From the NCBI GenBank assembly GCA_016717205.1, contig JADKGC010000002.1:186001-250000 (forward strand): a stretch of DNA of 64,000 nt. Reading direction: 5' to 3'. Positions 34,590-44,039 of this stretch are shown here, piece by piece; position 1 is the first letter of the stretch, and each line of letters starts with the position of its first letter. The notes under the pieces are model-generated. The model worked only from the letters and a program-made list of their open reading frames with translations, was not told the origin of the DNA and ran no database searches. Both the position numbers and the translations under genes were made by a program. This DNA is from Candidatus Flexifilum breve (GTDB lineage: Bacteria; Chloroflexota; Anaerolineae; Aggregatilineales; Phototrophicaceae).

Positions 34590-36079
34590 GATTGTTTGCT
34601 CACCGCGTGGCGCATGATCGTCTCTTCATTGGCCTGCGCCCGCTCCAGGATGGCCGCCGCGCGTCCGGCGCTCATGACCAGTACGCGGTCGCTGAGCCGC
34701 AGAACTTCGGGCAGTTCCGATGACACCATCAGGATCGCTTTACCTTGCTGCGCCAACGCTTCCATCAGGTGATAGATTTCTTGCTTCGCGCCGACATCAA
34801 TGCCGCGCGTCGGTTCGTCAAAAATCAGGATCTCGCTGTTCGCGTTCAGCCAGCGGCTGAGGATCGCTTTTTGCTGATTGCCACCGCTGAAGTAGCGAAT
34901 CGGTCGGTCGATGTTGCGCGGACGCAGGTTGACCTGCTCGGCGAGGCGCGTAACATCAGCGCGCCGCCGCCCGTTTGCGACCCACCCGAAACGCGCGTAC
35001 TTCTGAATCACCGGCAGCGAGGTATTCGACAGCACCGGGAGCAGCGGAATAATGCCTGACCGCTTGCGATCTTCTGGCAGCATGCCGATCCCGGCGCGAA
35101 TCGCCTGCCGCGGGGAGGCAAACGTGACCGACTGCCCGTTCAGTTCAATCGTGCCGCTCGTCGGCGGGCGTAACCCGGCGATCAAGTGCATGAGTTCGGT
35201 GCGTCCCGCGCCAACCAGCCCGGCGATCCCGAGAATTTCGCCGCGGTGCAGGTCAAACGACACATCGCGCACTTTGCTGCCCCATGAGAGATTCCGAACG
35301 CGCAGCACACACTGGTCTTGCGTGTAGGTGATGTGGCGGGTTTCGGTCGTCTTGCGCCCGACCATCATGCCAACAATCTGTTCTTCGGTCACCTCGCTCA
35401 CCGCTACTTCGCCGACGAGTTCGCCGTCGCGTAACACGGTGGCGCGGCTCGCCAGTTGGAAGATCTCATGCAGGCGGTGCGACACGTAAATGATGCCGAC
35501 GCCGTGCTCCTGCAAATCGCGGATGACGCGCACCAGCACATCGAATTCTTTGGGTGTCAGGCTGGAGGTCGGCTCATCCATGGCGATGATGCGGGCGTTG
35601 CCGAGCAGCGCGCGCGCAATTTCGATGAGCTGGCGCTGCGCAATGCTCAATTTGGTGACCGGGGTGGTCACATCAATATCGACGTTCAGGCGCATGAGAA
35701 TCTCGCGCGCCGTCCGCCGCATTTGGGCGGTATCTTTGAAAATCCCGTAACGGGTCAGCGTTTGACCAAGAAAGATATTTTGGGCGGCGTCCAGTTCGGG
35801 AATTTGCTGTAATTCCTGGTGGATCATCGCAATTCCCGCCCGGTATGCACTTTTCGGGTCGTGAATCTGGACGGGCTGGCCGTCAATGGCAATCGTCCCG
35901 CTGTCCTGCTGGTACACCCCGAACAGAATTTTGAGCAGGGTGCTTTTCCCCGCGCCGTTTTCGCCCACGAGGGCGTGCACTTCTCCCCGGCGCACGCGCA
36001 GTGACACGTTTTTCAACGCCTGCACGCCGGGAAAGGATTTGGTGATGTTGTCGAGTTCCAGCAGATATGCATCGGACAT
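34586..36079 (-). CDS. Ribose-type (CUT2) ABC ATPase, two fused nucleotide-binding domains
   Basis: A 497-residue RbsA/MglA-like protein. ATG 36079 is chosen for its GAGGAA site; the reading from 36151 adds an unsupported leader. First domain: Walker A GENGAGKST (about 40-48), signature LSIAQRQLIEIARAL, Walker B IIAMDEPTS. Second domain: degenerate Walker A LVGAGRTEL, signature FSGGNQQKAILSRWL, Walker B EILIFDEPTRGID. This asymmetry is normal for the family. It is the only transporter ATPase gene in the window. Confidence 0.95.
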   Translation of the reverse strand: MSDAYLLELDNITKSFPGVQALKNVSLRVRRGEVHALVGENGAGKSTLLKILFGVYQQDSGTIAIDGQPVQIHDPKSAYRAGIAMIHQELQQIPELDAAQNIFLGQTLTRYGIFKDTAQMRRTAREILMRLNVDIDVTTPVTKLSIAQRQLIEIARALLGNARIIAMDEPTSSLTPKEFDVLVRVIRDLQEHGVGIIYVSHRLHEIFQLASRATVLRDGELVGEVAVSEVTEEQIVGMMVGRKTTETRHITYTQDQCVLRVRNLSWGSKVRDVSFDLHRGEILGIAGLVGAGRTELMHLIAGLRPPTSGTIELNGQSVTFASPRQAIRAGIGMLPEDRKRSGIIPLLPVLSNTSLPVIQKYARFGWVANGRRRADVTRLAEQVNLRPRNIDRPIRYFSGGNQQKAILSRWLNANSEILIFDEPTRGIDVGAKQEIYHLMEALAQQGKAILMVSSELPEVLRLSDRVLVMSAGRAAAILERAQANEETIMRHAVSKQS

Positions 36080-36109
36080 GGTGCGTTCCTCAGTCGGAGC
36101 GGTGGAGGT

Positions 36110-36139
36110 GGGGCGCGGGCTGACTTGAGCGCGCGCCCC
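36110..36139 (-). terminator. Intra-operon hairpin after the ribose-type binding-protein gene
   Basis: GGGGCGCG (36110-36117) pairs with CGCGCCCC (36132-36139) across 14 nt, between the binding-protein stop and the ATPase start. Confidence 0.55.
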
Positions 36140-36157
36140 GGTGAGCCTCATTCGGGC

Positions 36158-37234
36158 TTAGCTGCCCTGCATGGCCATTTCGGCATCTTCGATCAGCGCC
36201 GCGCGGGTGTCCGCACCTTCGCCGTAGTAGCGGTCGAAGTTTTCCAGCGTGATCAGCGCCTGCGGCGTCGAGACGACGCGCGGCAGTTCCTGCCCGCCGA
36301 GCAGACGGAGCGCGACTTCGAGGGCGACTTCACCCGTCAGAACCGGGAAGGAGTCCACCGTACCGCGCAGTTCGCCCGCCTGAATGGAGGCGTACGCATC
36401 GCTGATGCCGTCCGTGCCGATCACCGCGACCTGTTCGAGCAGACCCGCCGCCTTGACCGCTTCCACGACGCCAAGCGCCATGCCGTCATTGTTGCAGTAG
36501 AAGCCGACGAGGTCGGGGTGCTGCTGCAGAATGGTCGCCGCGGTGTCATAGGCCAACTGGCGATCCCAGTTCGCCGGGACGCTGGCGACGACTTCAAAGG
36601 CCGACGATTCTTCCGTGATGGTCATGGTGAAACCTTCGGTGCGCTGACCCGCCGCATACACGCCGGGCTGGCCTTCGATGACCGCGACCTTGCCGCCATC
36701 CGGATAGTTTTCGATGAACCAGCGGGCGGCGCGCACGCCGTTATCGCGCTGGACGTTGCCGACATAGTGCTGCGCCGTCGCGATGACCGCGTCGTTCACA
36801 TTGATGACCGGGATGCCGAGTTCGGCGGCCTGATCAACTGCCGGGATCAGGTTGGCGTCGGACTGCGGGGAGACCAGCAGCGTGTCGAAGCCGAGGGTGA
36901 GCATGGCTTCGGCAATCGTGAGCTGACCGAGCTGGTCAGCTTCGTTCTGCGCGGCCTGCAGGATGACATCGACGCCGAAGCGTTCGCCCGCATTGGTGTA
37001 GCCTTCGCCGAGCAGACGCCAGTATTCATTGATCAGCGTCTTGGCAACCGCGCCTACGCGAATCTGTTCTTCAAATGTGGGGACGGCGCCAAATTCCGAT
37101 TCCAACTGCCACCATTCAATGCGATCCGGTTCCGTATCGGAATCGAGCGGCGGGAGTTCTTCCTGAGCGAAAACAAAGCTGAAAGCGCCGAGGACGAGCG
37201 CCAAAATGAACAGCAAACGGAAACTCTTAAACAT
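36158..37234 (-). CDS. Ribose-type (CUT2) periplasmic sugar-binding protein
   Basis: A 358-residue protein with a signal peptide (residues 1-23, ending SFVFAQ) and a Peripla_BP_4 fold. Conserved features: DTLLVSPQSDANLIPAVDQA, GIPVINVND, GFYCNNDGMALGVVEA and AVIGTDGISDAY. A ~45-residue acidic extension before the first strand is longer than in RbsB. AAGGAG lies 9 nt before the ATG. Its partners are the ATPase and permease downstream and a TIM-barrel isomerase upstream. Confidence 0.93.
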   Translation of the reverse strand: MFKSFRLLFILALVLGAFSFVFAQEELPPLDSDTEPDRIEWWQLESEFGAVPTFEEQIRVGAVAKTLINEYWRLLGEGYTNAGERFGVDVILQAAQNEADQLGQLTIAEAMLTLGFDTLLVSPQSDANLIPAVDQAAELGIPVINVNDAVIATAQHYVGNVQRDNGVRAARWFIENYPDGGKVAVIEGQPGVYAAGQRTEGFTMTITEESSAFEVVASVPANWDRQLAYDTAATILQQHPDLVGFYCNNDGMALGVVEAVKAAGLLEQVAVIGTDGISDAYASIQAGELRGTVDSFPVLTGEVALEVALRLLGGQELPRVVSTPQALITLENFDRYYGEGADTRAALIEDAEMAMQGS

Positions 37235-37362
37235 GGGATGGAAACTCCTTATTTATGTAGAAAACCACTTCTCGGACATCCAACTGCTGCGAAAGCTTGC
37301 TTACAGCCCATCTCGTTCTATCGCGTCACCTCCATGATTTGGTCTCTCCCCCTTCAAGCGCA

Positions 37363-38349
37363 TCACGACAACAGCAGCATCTGGATCAACCGCTGCGCCT
37401 GAATGACATCTTGCTTATCCAAAAGCCGCTGCATCTGCGCTTCGTCGACGCGGTCGAGCAGAGCGAGCATCCGCCGCACCACGTCAATGTTGAGCGCGCA
37501 TTCCGCTACCGGATCGATCCCAATAGCATCCGGGAACGTGTCAAAGTAGATCGCTTGGTCGTAGCCGATCTGGCGCAGCGTGTAGAGCAGTTCGAGCGTC
37601 TGCATGGGATGCACGCTGCCCACCATCAGTCCGTCGTCGCGTTTGCCGTAGCCATCGTTCAGATGCACACCGAACAAGCGACTGTAGCGATTGACCAGCG
37701 CCGCAACCGCCGCCGGGACTTCGTTCGCATAGATGACGTGCGCAAAGTCGAGCGTCACGCCGAGGTTCGGCAGGTTGAGTTCGCGCAGCGCGAGCAGCGT
37801 GCGTCCCGCATCCGACAGGATGCTGTAGGCGCGCGGTTCGTTCGGCTTGTATTCGATGCTGATGCGGACGTTCGGGTTGTACTGCGCGACGCGGCGGATG
37901 CCGTCCAGTTCGAGTTCCCACACCTGGTTGTAGTCGACGTGAAAAGCGTAGTCGAAGCCATCCTGCCCGAGCCAGATCGTCAGGAGGTCGCCGCCCATCG
38001 CCACCAGCGCGTCAATGCCTTCGCAGGTGAGCTGAATCGCCTTCTCGCGCACCGCTGGGTCGGGGTTGCTGAACGCGCCCTGATCAAACGCCGGGTCGGT
38101 GTAGTAGCGCATCGCCAAGCCGTTCAGCGTGAGCTGGCGTTCGCGCAGCGCAGCGGCGAGTTCAAGCGGGGTGCAGCGATCAAAGTGATCGGGGTAGTTG
38201 AAATCCACCTGCGTCAAGCCCGGCACCGACGCCACGCGGTCGAGCAGATCGAGCGTGGTCGGCTTGGGCGTGGGCTGCGCCCAGAACAGCTCCGGACGCG
38301 TCTTGAACGAATTGAGACGGGTGGCAAAAACTGGTGCTAAGGTCATCAA
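37363..38349 (-). CDS. Sugar phosphate isomerase/epimerase-like TIM barrel
   Basis: A 328-residue xylose-isomerase-like (AP endonuclease 2 family) barrel. Metal and catalytic positions are readable: Glu in ISIEYKPNEPR, Asp and His in GVTLDFAHVIYANE, His in LFGVHLNDGYGKRDDG, and a late Asp/Glu. Members include L-rhamnose isomerase-, hydroxypyruvate isomerase- and inosose-type enzymes. First gene of the minus-strand operon that includes the ribose-type transporter, so it probably isomerises the imported sugar. A 128-nt gap to the binding protein may hold another promoter, but none is obvious. Confidence 0.85.
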   Translation of the reverse strand: MMTLAPVFATRLNSFKTRPELFWAQPTPKPTTLDLLDRVASVPGLTQVDFNYPDHFDRCTPLELAAALRERQLTLNGLAMRYYTDPAFDQGAFSNPDPAVREKAIQLTCEGIDALVAMGGDLLTIWLGQDGFDYAFHVDYNQVWELELDGIRRVAQYNPNVRISIEYKPNEPRAYSILSDAGRTLLALRELNLPNLGVTLDFAHVIYANEVPAAVAALVNRYSRLFGVHLNDGYGKRDDGLMVGSVHPMQTLELLYTLRQIGYDQAIYFDTFPDAIGIDPVAECALNIDVVRRMLALLDRVDEAQMQRLLDKQDVIQAQRLIQMLLLS

Positions 38350-38419
38350 AAAAGCCTTGATTAGTACGACGCGAAGCGCAAAACTTCACTAATTCATCAC
38401 ATTTAGTTAGTACAACTTT

Positions 38420-38447
38420 ACTTTATCCCGAATCTTTGGTTTGTCAA
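38420..38447 (-). promoter_or_regulatory. Promoter of the isomerase/ABC operon
   Basis: On the minus strand TTGACA (38442-38447), 16 bp, TAAAGT (38420-38425), about 70 nt before the isomerase start. Confidence 0.65.
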
Positions 38448-38512
38448 ATAGCAAAATATCCATCAATTTCCGGGACAAAACTCACTGTTTACTGGCACGG
38501 CAGTGAATTTGC

Positions 38513-38540
38513 TTTACAAATATACTCTATTGAGTAAAAT
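38513..38540 (+). promoter_or_regulatory. Promoter of rpiR-type regulator with inverted repeat in the spacer
   Basis: TTTACA (38513-38518), 16 bp, TAAAAT (38535-38540). TACTC-TATT-GAGTA (38523-38536) is a perfect inverted repeat inside the spacer reaching the -10, a good place for an operator. Confidence 0.62.
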
Positions 38541-38601
38541 ACAAAGAGATGAGCCTTGTTCTTCTATAATAGATTTGTGACTTTTTCAGAGGACAAGCCA
38601 G

Positions 38602-39462
38602 TTGATTACGAATTCCAGCCGCGCCGTCGGTCCGCAGATCAGAATGCTGCTGCCAACGCTGACACCGCGCGAACAAAGTGTCGTGCAATACATGCTCAAC
38701 CGGGGAAGCGAGATTCACCGTGTGACCATTGCCGATGTCGCGGAAGCCAACAATGTGTCCGACGCGATGATCGTCAAGTTGGCTAAAAAGCTGGGCTATA
38801 ACGGCTACCGTGAACTGCGCGCCGCGCTGACCGAATACAACCAGCTCGCCGTCTCGGAAATGTACGAAGACCTGTCGCCGAGCGACACGCCGGAGATGAT
38901 CATCGACAAGGTGTTCAAAACCGCGATTCAGGCGCTGCAAGAGACGCAGGCTATTCTCGACATCGACGGCTTCAACCGGGCGGTCGATGCGGTCTACCGC
39001 TCCCGCCAGCGCGATTTTTACGGCGTTGGCGGTTCAGCGATCATCGCGCAGGACGCGGCGCACAAGTTCCTGCGCATCGGCATTCGCGCCGCCGCCTACG
39101 ATGATCCGCACCTGATGATGATGTCCGCCGCCCTGCTAACCGCCGACGATGTGGTGCTGGCCGTCTCACATTCCGGGCGCACCAGCGCGGTGATCGAACC
39201 GGCGCGGCTCGCCAAGCAGAACGGCGCGACGGTGATCGCGCTGGTCAACTACAGCACGTCGCCGCTCGCGCAGGAAGCGGATATCGTGCTGTGTTCGACC
39301 GCCCGTGGGTCGCCGTTGATGGGCGAAAACGCCGCGGCGCGGGTCGCCCAGCTCAACATCCTCGATGCGCTGTTTGTGTGCATCGCGCAGCAAGATTATG
39401 CCCGTGCAGAACAATCGCTGGAAAAGACCATGACTTCAGTCCGGCAGAAACGCGAGTCCTAA
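38602..39462 (+). CDS. RpiR/MurR-family transcriptional regulator
   Basis: A 286-residue regulator: helix-turn-helix 6 domain (about 10-85, RVTIADVAEANNVSDAMIVKLAKKLGY) followed by a SIS sugar-phosphate-binding domain (about 125-265, RDFYGVGGSAIIAQDAAHKFLRIG and VVLAVSHSGRTSAV). The TTG start follows AGAGGA. RpiR proteins sense phosphosugars, consistent with the kinase gene 2 nt downstream and the divergent transporter/isomerase operon, which it probably controls. Confidence 0.93.
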   Translation: MITNSSRAVGPQIRMLLPTLTPREQSVVQYMLNRGSEIHRVTIADVAEANNVSDAMIVKLAKKLGYNGYRELRAALTEYNQLAVSEMYEDLSPSDTPEMIIDKVFKTAIQALQETQAILDIDGFNRAVDAVYRSRQRDFYGVGGSAIIAQDAAHKFLRIGIRAAAYDDPHLMMMSAALLTADDVVLAVSHSGRTSAVIEPARLAKQNGATVIALVNYSTSPLAQEADIVLCSTARGSPLMGENAAARVAQLNILDALFVCIAQQDYARAEQSLEKTMTSVRQKRES

Positions 39463-39464
39463 TA

Positions 39465-40361
39465 ATGGGTAAGGTCGTCGTCCTCGGCAGTCTTCACATG
39501 GATGTGATGGTGTATGCTCCGGATCGCCCGCGCAAAGGAGAAACGCTGCGCGGGTCAGGTTGGGGGCTGCGCTGTGGCGGCAAAGGTGGCAATCAAGCCG
39601 TTCAGGCCGCTGTGCACGGTGCGGAGGTCGCCATGATCAGCCGCGTCGGGGACGACGACTTCGGTCAGCAACTACTCGCTAATCTCCGCGCTCACGGTGT
39701 GAACACGGAGGCCGTCCTGCTCGACGCCAGCGCGGGCAGCGGCATGAGCGTCGCCATCGTCGACGAAACCGGGGACTACGGCGCGGTCATCGTGTCCGGC
39801 GTGAACATGCACATGGATGCCGCCGATATCGACCGCACGCTGCCGCTCATCCAAGCCGCCGATGTGCTGGTGCTGCAATATGAAGTCCCGCTGGAGACAG
39901 TCGCGCTGGCCGCCCAAGCCGCCGCATCCGCCGGGACGACAGTCGTGCTCAACGCCGCGCCCGCCTATCCGCCGCCGCCGGGTCTGCTGCTATATGTGGA
40001 CATCCTCGTCGTCAACGAGGTGGAAGGCGAAATGCTCTCCGGTCGCACTATCACCGACCGCGAGTCGGCTCTGGCCATCGCGGCGCAGCTCGCGCAGCAG
40101 GTGCGCGCCGTGATCCTTACGCTCGGCGGGGCTGGTGCCATCGTCGCGGCGGCGGGTACGGTGTATCACCTGCCAGCCTATAAAGTCGATGTGGTCGATA
40201 CCCACGGCGCAGGCGATGCCTTTGTCGGCGCGCTGGCCTCCCAGTTGAGCTCGGGCATTGCGCTTGATCGCGCTGTCCGCTATGCCAGCGCCGCGGGCGC
40301 GCTCATGTGCGCGAAAACTCCGCCTGTGCCAGAAAAAATGCAGGCGCTGCTGGCGAACTAG
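39465..40361 (+). CDS. PfkB-family carbohydrate kinase (ribokinase-like)
   Basis: A 298-residue kinase from ATG 39465, 2 nt after the regulator stop. PfkB signature 1 is RCGGKGGNQAVQA (about 37-48) and signature 2 with the catalytic Asp is DTHGAGDAF (about 245-253). ATP-binding ILTLGGAGAIV precedes it. Length and motif spelling suit ribokinase more than fructokinase. It likely phosphorylates the sugar brought in by the CUT2 transporter after isomerisation, producing the effector sensed by RpiR. Confidence 0.92.
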   Translation: MGKVVVLGSLHMDVMVYAPDRPRKGETLRGSGWGLRCGGKGGNQAVQAAVHGAEVAMISRVGDDDFGQQLLANLRAHGVNTEAVLLDASAGSGMSVAIVDETGDYGAVIVSGVNMHMDAADIDRTLPLIQAADVLVLQYEVPLETVALAAQAAASAGTTVVLNAAPAYPPPPGLLLYVDILVVNEVEGEMLSGRTITDRESALAIAAQLAQQVRAVILTLGGAGAIVAAAGTVYHLPAYKVDVVDTHGAGDAFVGALASQLSSGIALDRAVRYASAAGALMCAKTPPVPEKMQALLAN

Positions 40362-40412
40362 GTGAGCGCTGCGGTCTCATGGAACAGCACAGCGATCACT
40401 TTATGGACTCGT

Positions 40413-40500
40413 GAAAACACAACCATCTTCTGTGTGAGAGTCGTCTTCTTTAGCGTGCCTAGAGGGATTCAAGGCCCCAACTTCTTGTTCCGTAGGAAAA
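40413..40500 (-). repeat. tRNA-Arg-derived terminator repeat, copy B (degenerate)
   Basis: Same order as 33412-33497: GAAAACA, a decayed hairpin around GTGTGAGAG, CGTGCCTAGAGGGATTC, then AACTTCTTG, TTCCGTAG and GAAAA. The T-loop is damaged (TCAAGG for TCGAAC), so it cannot be a working tRNA end. It lies between convergent genes. The remaining bases of this 273-nt gap show nothing else. Confidence 0.62.
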
Positions 40501-40634
40501 GGCTTGGACACTTCGAACTTCTGTCATCAGAGCCGAGGCTTGAAGAATCATTAGAGCGATATCAAGCGAGTATTTAGGTGGCTGATAACCTACCTGCGCC
40601 TCTTATAGATGTCCTCTACCGACAATCTCAAGTG

Positions 40635-43049
40635 CTACAAATCATCTCGAACCAATTGATTGTTTTTAGTATATCGATACGGCGGTTCATCCAATGCAAA
40701 ACGAATACACTGCGCGCGTGGCATCGCCTTACCAGTTTCCCAAAGCGCTGCAAAAGTGGATTGAGCCAGTAGGGACTGAGCCGTCGAAACATCGCGATAA
40801 AAGGTCACATTTCCGTGCGTATCACTTTCAGGTACAAGCGTAATAATTCTTTCCACATGCCCGAGTAGAATGACGGCTCGTTCAATCTGGCGCAATTCCA
40901 GGGCAACAGCGGCGAGTCCAGCCAGACAATACGCGTGCCCCGGATGGTCAGTTCCCGACTTTGCTCCGGTTTCCAACACTTCACGATAGAGCAAGTCTGC
41001 GCGCGTCCAGTTTCCTAAGGTGCGCTCCACATCTGCCAAAGCACGGTTCGAATGAATCGAATACATGTGGATTGCCCGAAATAAGCTTCGACTCCGCTCG
41101 AAACAGGTTCGCGCTTGATAGAGATTATGATCATGAGACCAGCAGACTTCGCCCAAAGTCAGTAACGCCCACGCAGTAATTGCTTGGTCACGCGCCTGAT
41201 TTGCGCGCATCAGAGCTTCTTCAGCTAATTCACGCGCATAGGGATAATCTGCTGCGTCCAAAGCGCACCACGATAAGCGGACGAGGGTATGGGCGATTCC
41301 CATATGGTCGTCAAGCTCTCGGAACAGCTTCAAGCTTTCTTCGAGTAGGGGTCTCGACACTTCAGGAATCATTAATCTGAAAATCGCCATGTGGCTCAGC
41401 GCCCACGCGGTGTTCCAAGGGTCATTAGCTGCCCGGGCTAGTAGGAGTGCTTCGCTAAAATAGCTTTGCGCCTGCTGAGTATCAAAGCGTCCCGCGAGAG
41501 CACCTGCGCTGTGCAGCGCTTTGGCACGGAGAGTCACGGGCGCGTCCTTGTTCGCTGAAAGCGCCCGTTCCAACCAGTCAAAACCCTCTCGCCAATGGGC
41601 ACGTTCACTGAAGAACCAACCTAGAGTTGCAGCTAACTGTAGCCCATCCTCAGAGGCGATGGAGTCGGTCAATGTCCCCCGTAGATTGTCTAGTTCGGTT
41701 TCGAGCACGTCAAAGTAAGTGATTTGCTCACCTCCAAACGCATGTGCTTCTGATCTTTGAGCAAGAGCGAGAAAATAGTGATAGTGACGTTGTGCAACCG
41801 CGGCTCGCTCTCCCGCTTCGTACAGCTTTTCCAACAGATATTGGCGGAGCAGTTCGTGGAGACTGTAGCGACCGGTCGAGGTATCAAGTTGGACCAGCGC
41901 CTTATCAACCAGAGCGACAAGCTGCGACAGTGTCACCAACGCGACAGCTTTTGCAGCTTCGCGAGTAAATCCGCCTCGAAATAGCGCTAGTTTACGAAGA
42001 GTCGTGCGCAAATCCTCGTCGAGTAAATTCCAGGATGACTCGAAAGTCGTGCGCATACTTTGATGCTTTTCAGGGGCATTACGGGCGCTTGTGGAGAGAA
42101 TATCAAGACTACGCTCAAGCTCGCGCACAATATCCGCACAGGTCATCGTCCTTACCCAAACGGCCGCAAGTTCAATTGCCAAAGGATTTCCCTGTACCAG
42201 AGAGCAAATCCTAGCCACGAACTCACGGTCCCCGGGTGTTAAACTGAAACGTAGGTCTGCCTGTACTGCTCGCTCTTTAAATAGCTCGATAGCACTGTAC
42301 ACGCCGACATCGGAGATTGTTTCCGGATAGGATAGACCGCTAACCGGAAAGGTCCACTCCTCGCGGAGATTCAATCGTTCACGAGAGGTAACGATGATTT
42401 TCACACGGGGTGCCGCAGCCAGAATCTCGGTGATCAATTCCGTTTTTGGAAGCAAATGCTCGTAATTGTCGAGGATCAGCAGCAGATTTCGCGATTGAAG
42501 ATAATGCAAGAGCTGGGCATTGCTATCGCTCAGACGATTGAATTGCTGCGATAGTACAAGCGCAATACTACTCACCAGAGACTCGGCGGAGTCGATGCCA
42601 AGCAGACTGGTAAAGAAAACACCGTCGGGGAACTGATCGAAAACTTGACGACTTAGCTGAAGGGCAAGGCGCGTCTTGCCCATGCCGCCAGGCCCTGTTA
42701 ACACGAGCAAACGACACTGTGGCGATGATAATTTCTGCTGCAGCTGATTCAATTCATGCAACCGGCCGATGAAGGACGTTGTATCAACTAGCCGATCGCT
42801 AACCGATGGCGTCGCGTTGGTTTTACTGCCCCGCGCGAACGCTACAAACTGCTCGTGTTCACGAACGGGGATATCGAACAAGGCCGCGAGAATGAGGGCA
42901 ATCTGTTTAGATGGACGCCGTTCATCCGCTTCAAACTTCCGGATCAGCACAGTTGAACACCCCACATGTTGGCCGAGCTCGAACTGCGTCCAATCGCGGG
43001 ATTGGCGCTGATGCTTTAACCAAGCGCCAAACGTCTCAGCTCGGAACAT
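40635..43049 (-). CDS. STAND ATPase regulator: XRE helix-turn-helix, NB-ARC, TPR
   Basis: An 804-residue protein. An XRE-type DNA-binding domain is at residues 5-65 (FGAWLKHQRQSRDWTQFELGQHVGCS). An NB-ARC NTPase follows (about 85-400) with Walker A GPGGMGKTR, Walker B LLLILDNYEHL and GNPLAIELA. The C-terminal half is helical TPR-like repeats. The layout is that of the AfsR-like regulators common in Chloroflexota and Actinobacteria. Its codon and base use look AT-richer by eye than genes before 40361, which may mark acquired DNA. No target evident. Confidence 0.9.
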   Translation of the reverse strand: MFRAETFGAWLKHQRQSRDWTQFELGQHVGCSTVLIRKFEADERRPSKQIALILAALFDIPVREHEQFVAFARGSKTNATPSVSDRLVDTTSFIGRLHELNQLQQKLSSPQCRLLVLTGPGGMGKTRLALQLSRQVFDQFPDGVFFTSLLGIDSAESLVSSIALVLSQQFNRLSDSNAQLLHYLQSRNLLLILDNYEHLLPKTELITEILAAAPRVKIIVTSRERLNLREEWTFPVSGLSYPETISDVGVYSAIELFKERAVQADLRFSLTPGDREFVARICSLVQGNPLAIELAAVWVRTMTCADIVRELERSLDILSTSARNAPEKHQSMRTTFESSWNLLDEDLRTTLRKLALFRGGFTREAAKAVALVTLSQLVALVDKALVQLDTSTGRYSLHELLRQYLLEKLYEAGERAAVAQRHYHYFLALAQRSEAHAFGGEQITYFDVLETELDNLRGTLTDSIASEDGLQLAATLGWFFSERAHWREGFDWLERALSANKDAPVTLRAKALHSAGALAGRFDTQQAQSYFSEALLLARAANDPWNTAWALSHMAIFRLMIPEVSRPLLEESLKLFRELDDHMGIAHTLVRLSWCALDAADYPYARELAEEALMRANQARDQAITAWALLTLGEVCWSHDHNLYQARTCFERSRSLFRAIHMYSIHSNRALADVERTLGNWTRADLLYREVLETGAKSGTDHPGHAYCLAGLAAVALELRQIERAVILLGHVERIITLVPESDTHGNVTFYRDVSTAQSLLAQSTFAALWETGKAMPRAQCIRFALDEPPYRYTKNNQLVRDDL

Positions 43050-43432
43050 AGGAAGCCTTAATAGCTCAAGAACCTATTGTAGCAAGACAAGTTGTTGTAG
43101 CAATTTCTGTATCCCCAATTGTATCTCTTTTTTGATTTACATATTTCTTTTCCTCATATAAATTCCTAGTTATACACCACTACCGTTTTTCAACAAAGAT
43201 CGGCTCCACTGTGTAAAGGACATCGAACGTGTCCAGACGTCTTGGGATTACTAGCGACCGAACCGTGGAGATGCAAGGTTCAAGTTACAAGCACGTGCTA
43301 CAGCTTTGGCAGAAGCGCCTTCTGCATACTCCCGCAAATACATCTACTGAGGGAAGCCAAACTCTCGCCCCAGACAAAACCTTTCGATACCTAATGCCAT
43401 TGATCCTCGCGCTCAATAGACGGGGACGCATA

Positions 43433-44035
43433 ATGCATATTTCGATTCTTGCTTTAGTGACCGGGTTTGGCTTCTTCGCCTATGTCTCGCTCTTCTTTGG
43501 GCAAACCAGCGTCTTACTTGCGCCACGTAAAGCTCCCGATCTGGCAAGCTGCGGTGACAGAGCATGCTTTCGCGGTCTCATCCCCTATGAAACCCCATGG
43601 AGTGAGGCGATCGAGCAATTCAATGGACACAACCAAATTCTGGATGATGCTGAGTACGCACAGATCGTTCTGCTCCCAACATCAGACAACACCACCTTGG
43701 CATCCATCCTGCTAGATATCTCATTTGATCAAAACTTGCCGCTCGCAGCAGTGCTTTCCCTGTATGGGCCACCGACATGTATTGAAATTTATCGGTTACA
43801 CGGCGTAGTGATGCTCCACTATCCTTCCCTGCATTTGATGAGCCAAGTTGGCAGAACCGGTGTGCTCGGTCCCGACACGCTGGTTCTCAAAGTTGTTCTG
43901 GGAGGTGAGCCTGTCAACGAAGGACAGGTAGAGATTTGTGATGGGCCGCTACCACAAATAATCAACCATCAGCTTTCCCGCCACACATGGCAAGGCTTTA
44001 AGTCGATAAGTCATTATTTCCTAGAAACAGCTTAA
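43433..44035 (+). CDS. Unknown membrane-anchored protein
   Basis: About 200 residues from ATG 43433, which has GGGGA 7 nt upstream and places a hydrophobic anchor (ISILALVTGFGFFAYVSLFF) at the N-terminus. A longer in-frame reading from GTG 43229 behind AAAGGA is possible (268 residues). After the anchor a SCGDRACFRGLIPYETPWSEA segment resembles a recurring pattern in uncharacterised Chloroflexota exported proteins (Cys pair, then G-I/L-x-P). Function not assigned. The stop is adjacent to the primase/helicase remnant. Confidence 0.55.
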   Translation: MHISILALVTGFGFFAYVSLFFGQTSVLLAPRKAPDLASCGDRACFRGLIPYETPWSEAIEQFNGHNQILDDAEYAQIVLLPTSDNTTLASILLDISFDQNLPLAAVLSLYGPPTCIEIYRLHGVVMLHYPSLHLMSQVGRTGVLGPDTLVLKVVLGGEPVNEGQVEICDGPLPQIINHQLSRHTWQGFKSISHYFLETA

Positions 44036-44039
44036 TCTC

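Noticed and set aside
36125..37402. A 425-codon open frame on the plus strand
   Set aside because: Antisense shadow of the ribose-type binding-protein gene, which has a signal peptide, ribosome site and clear family motifs.
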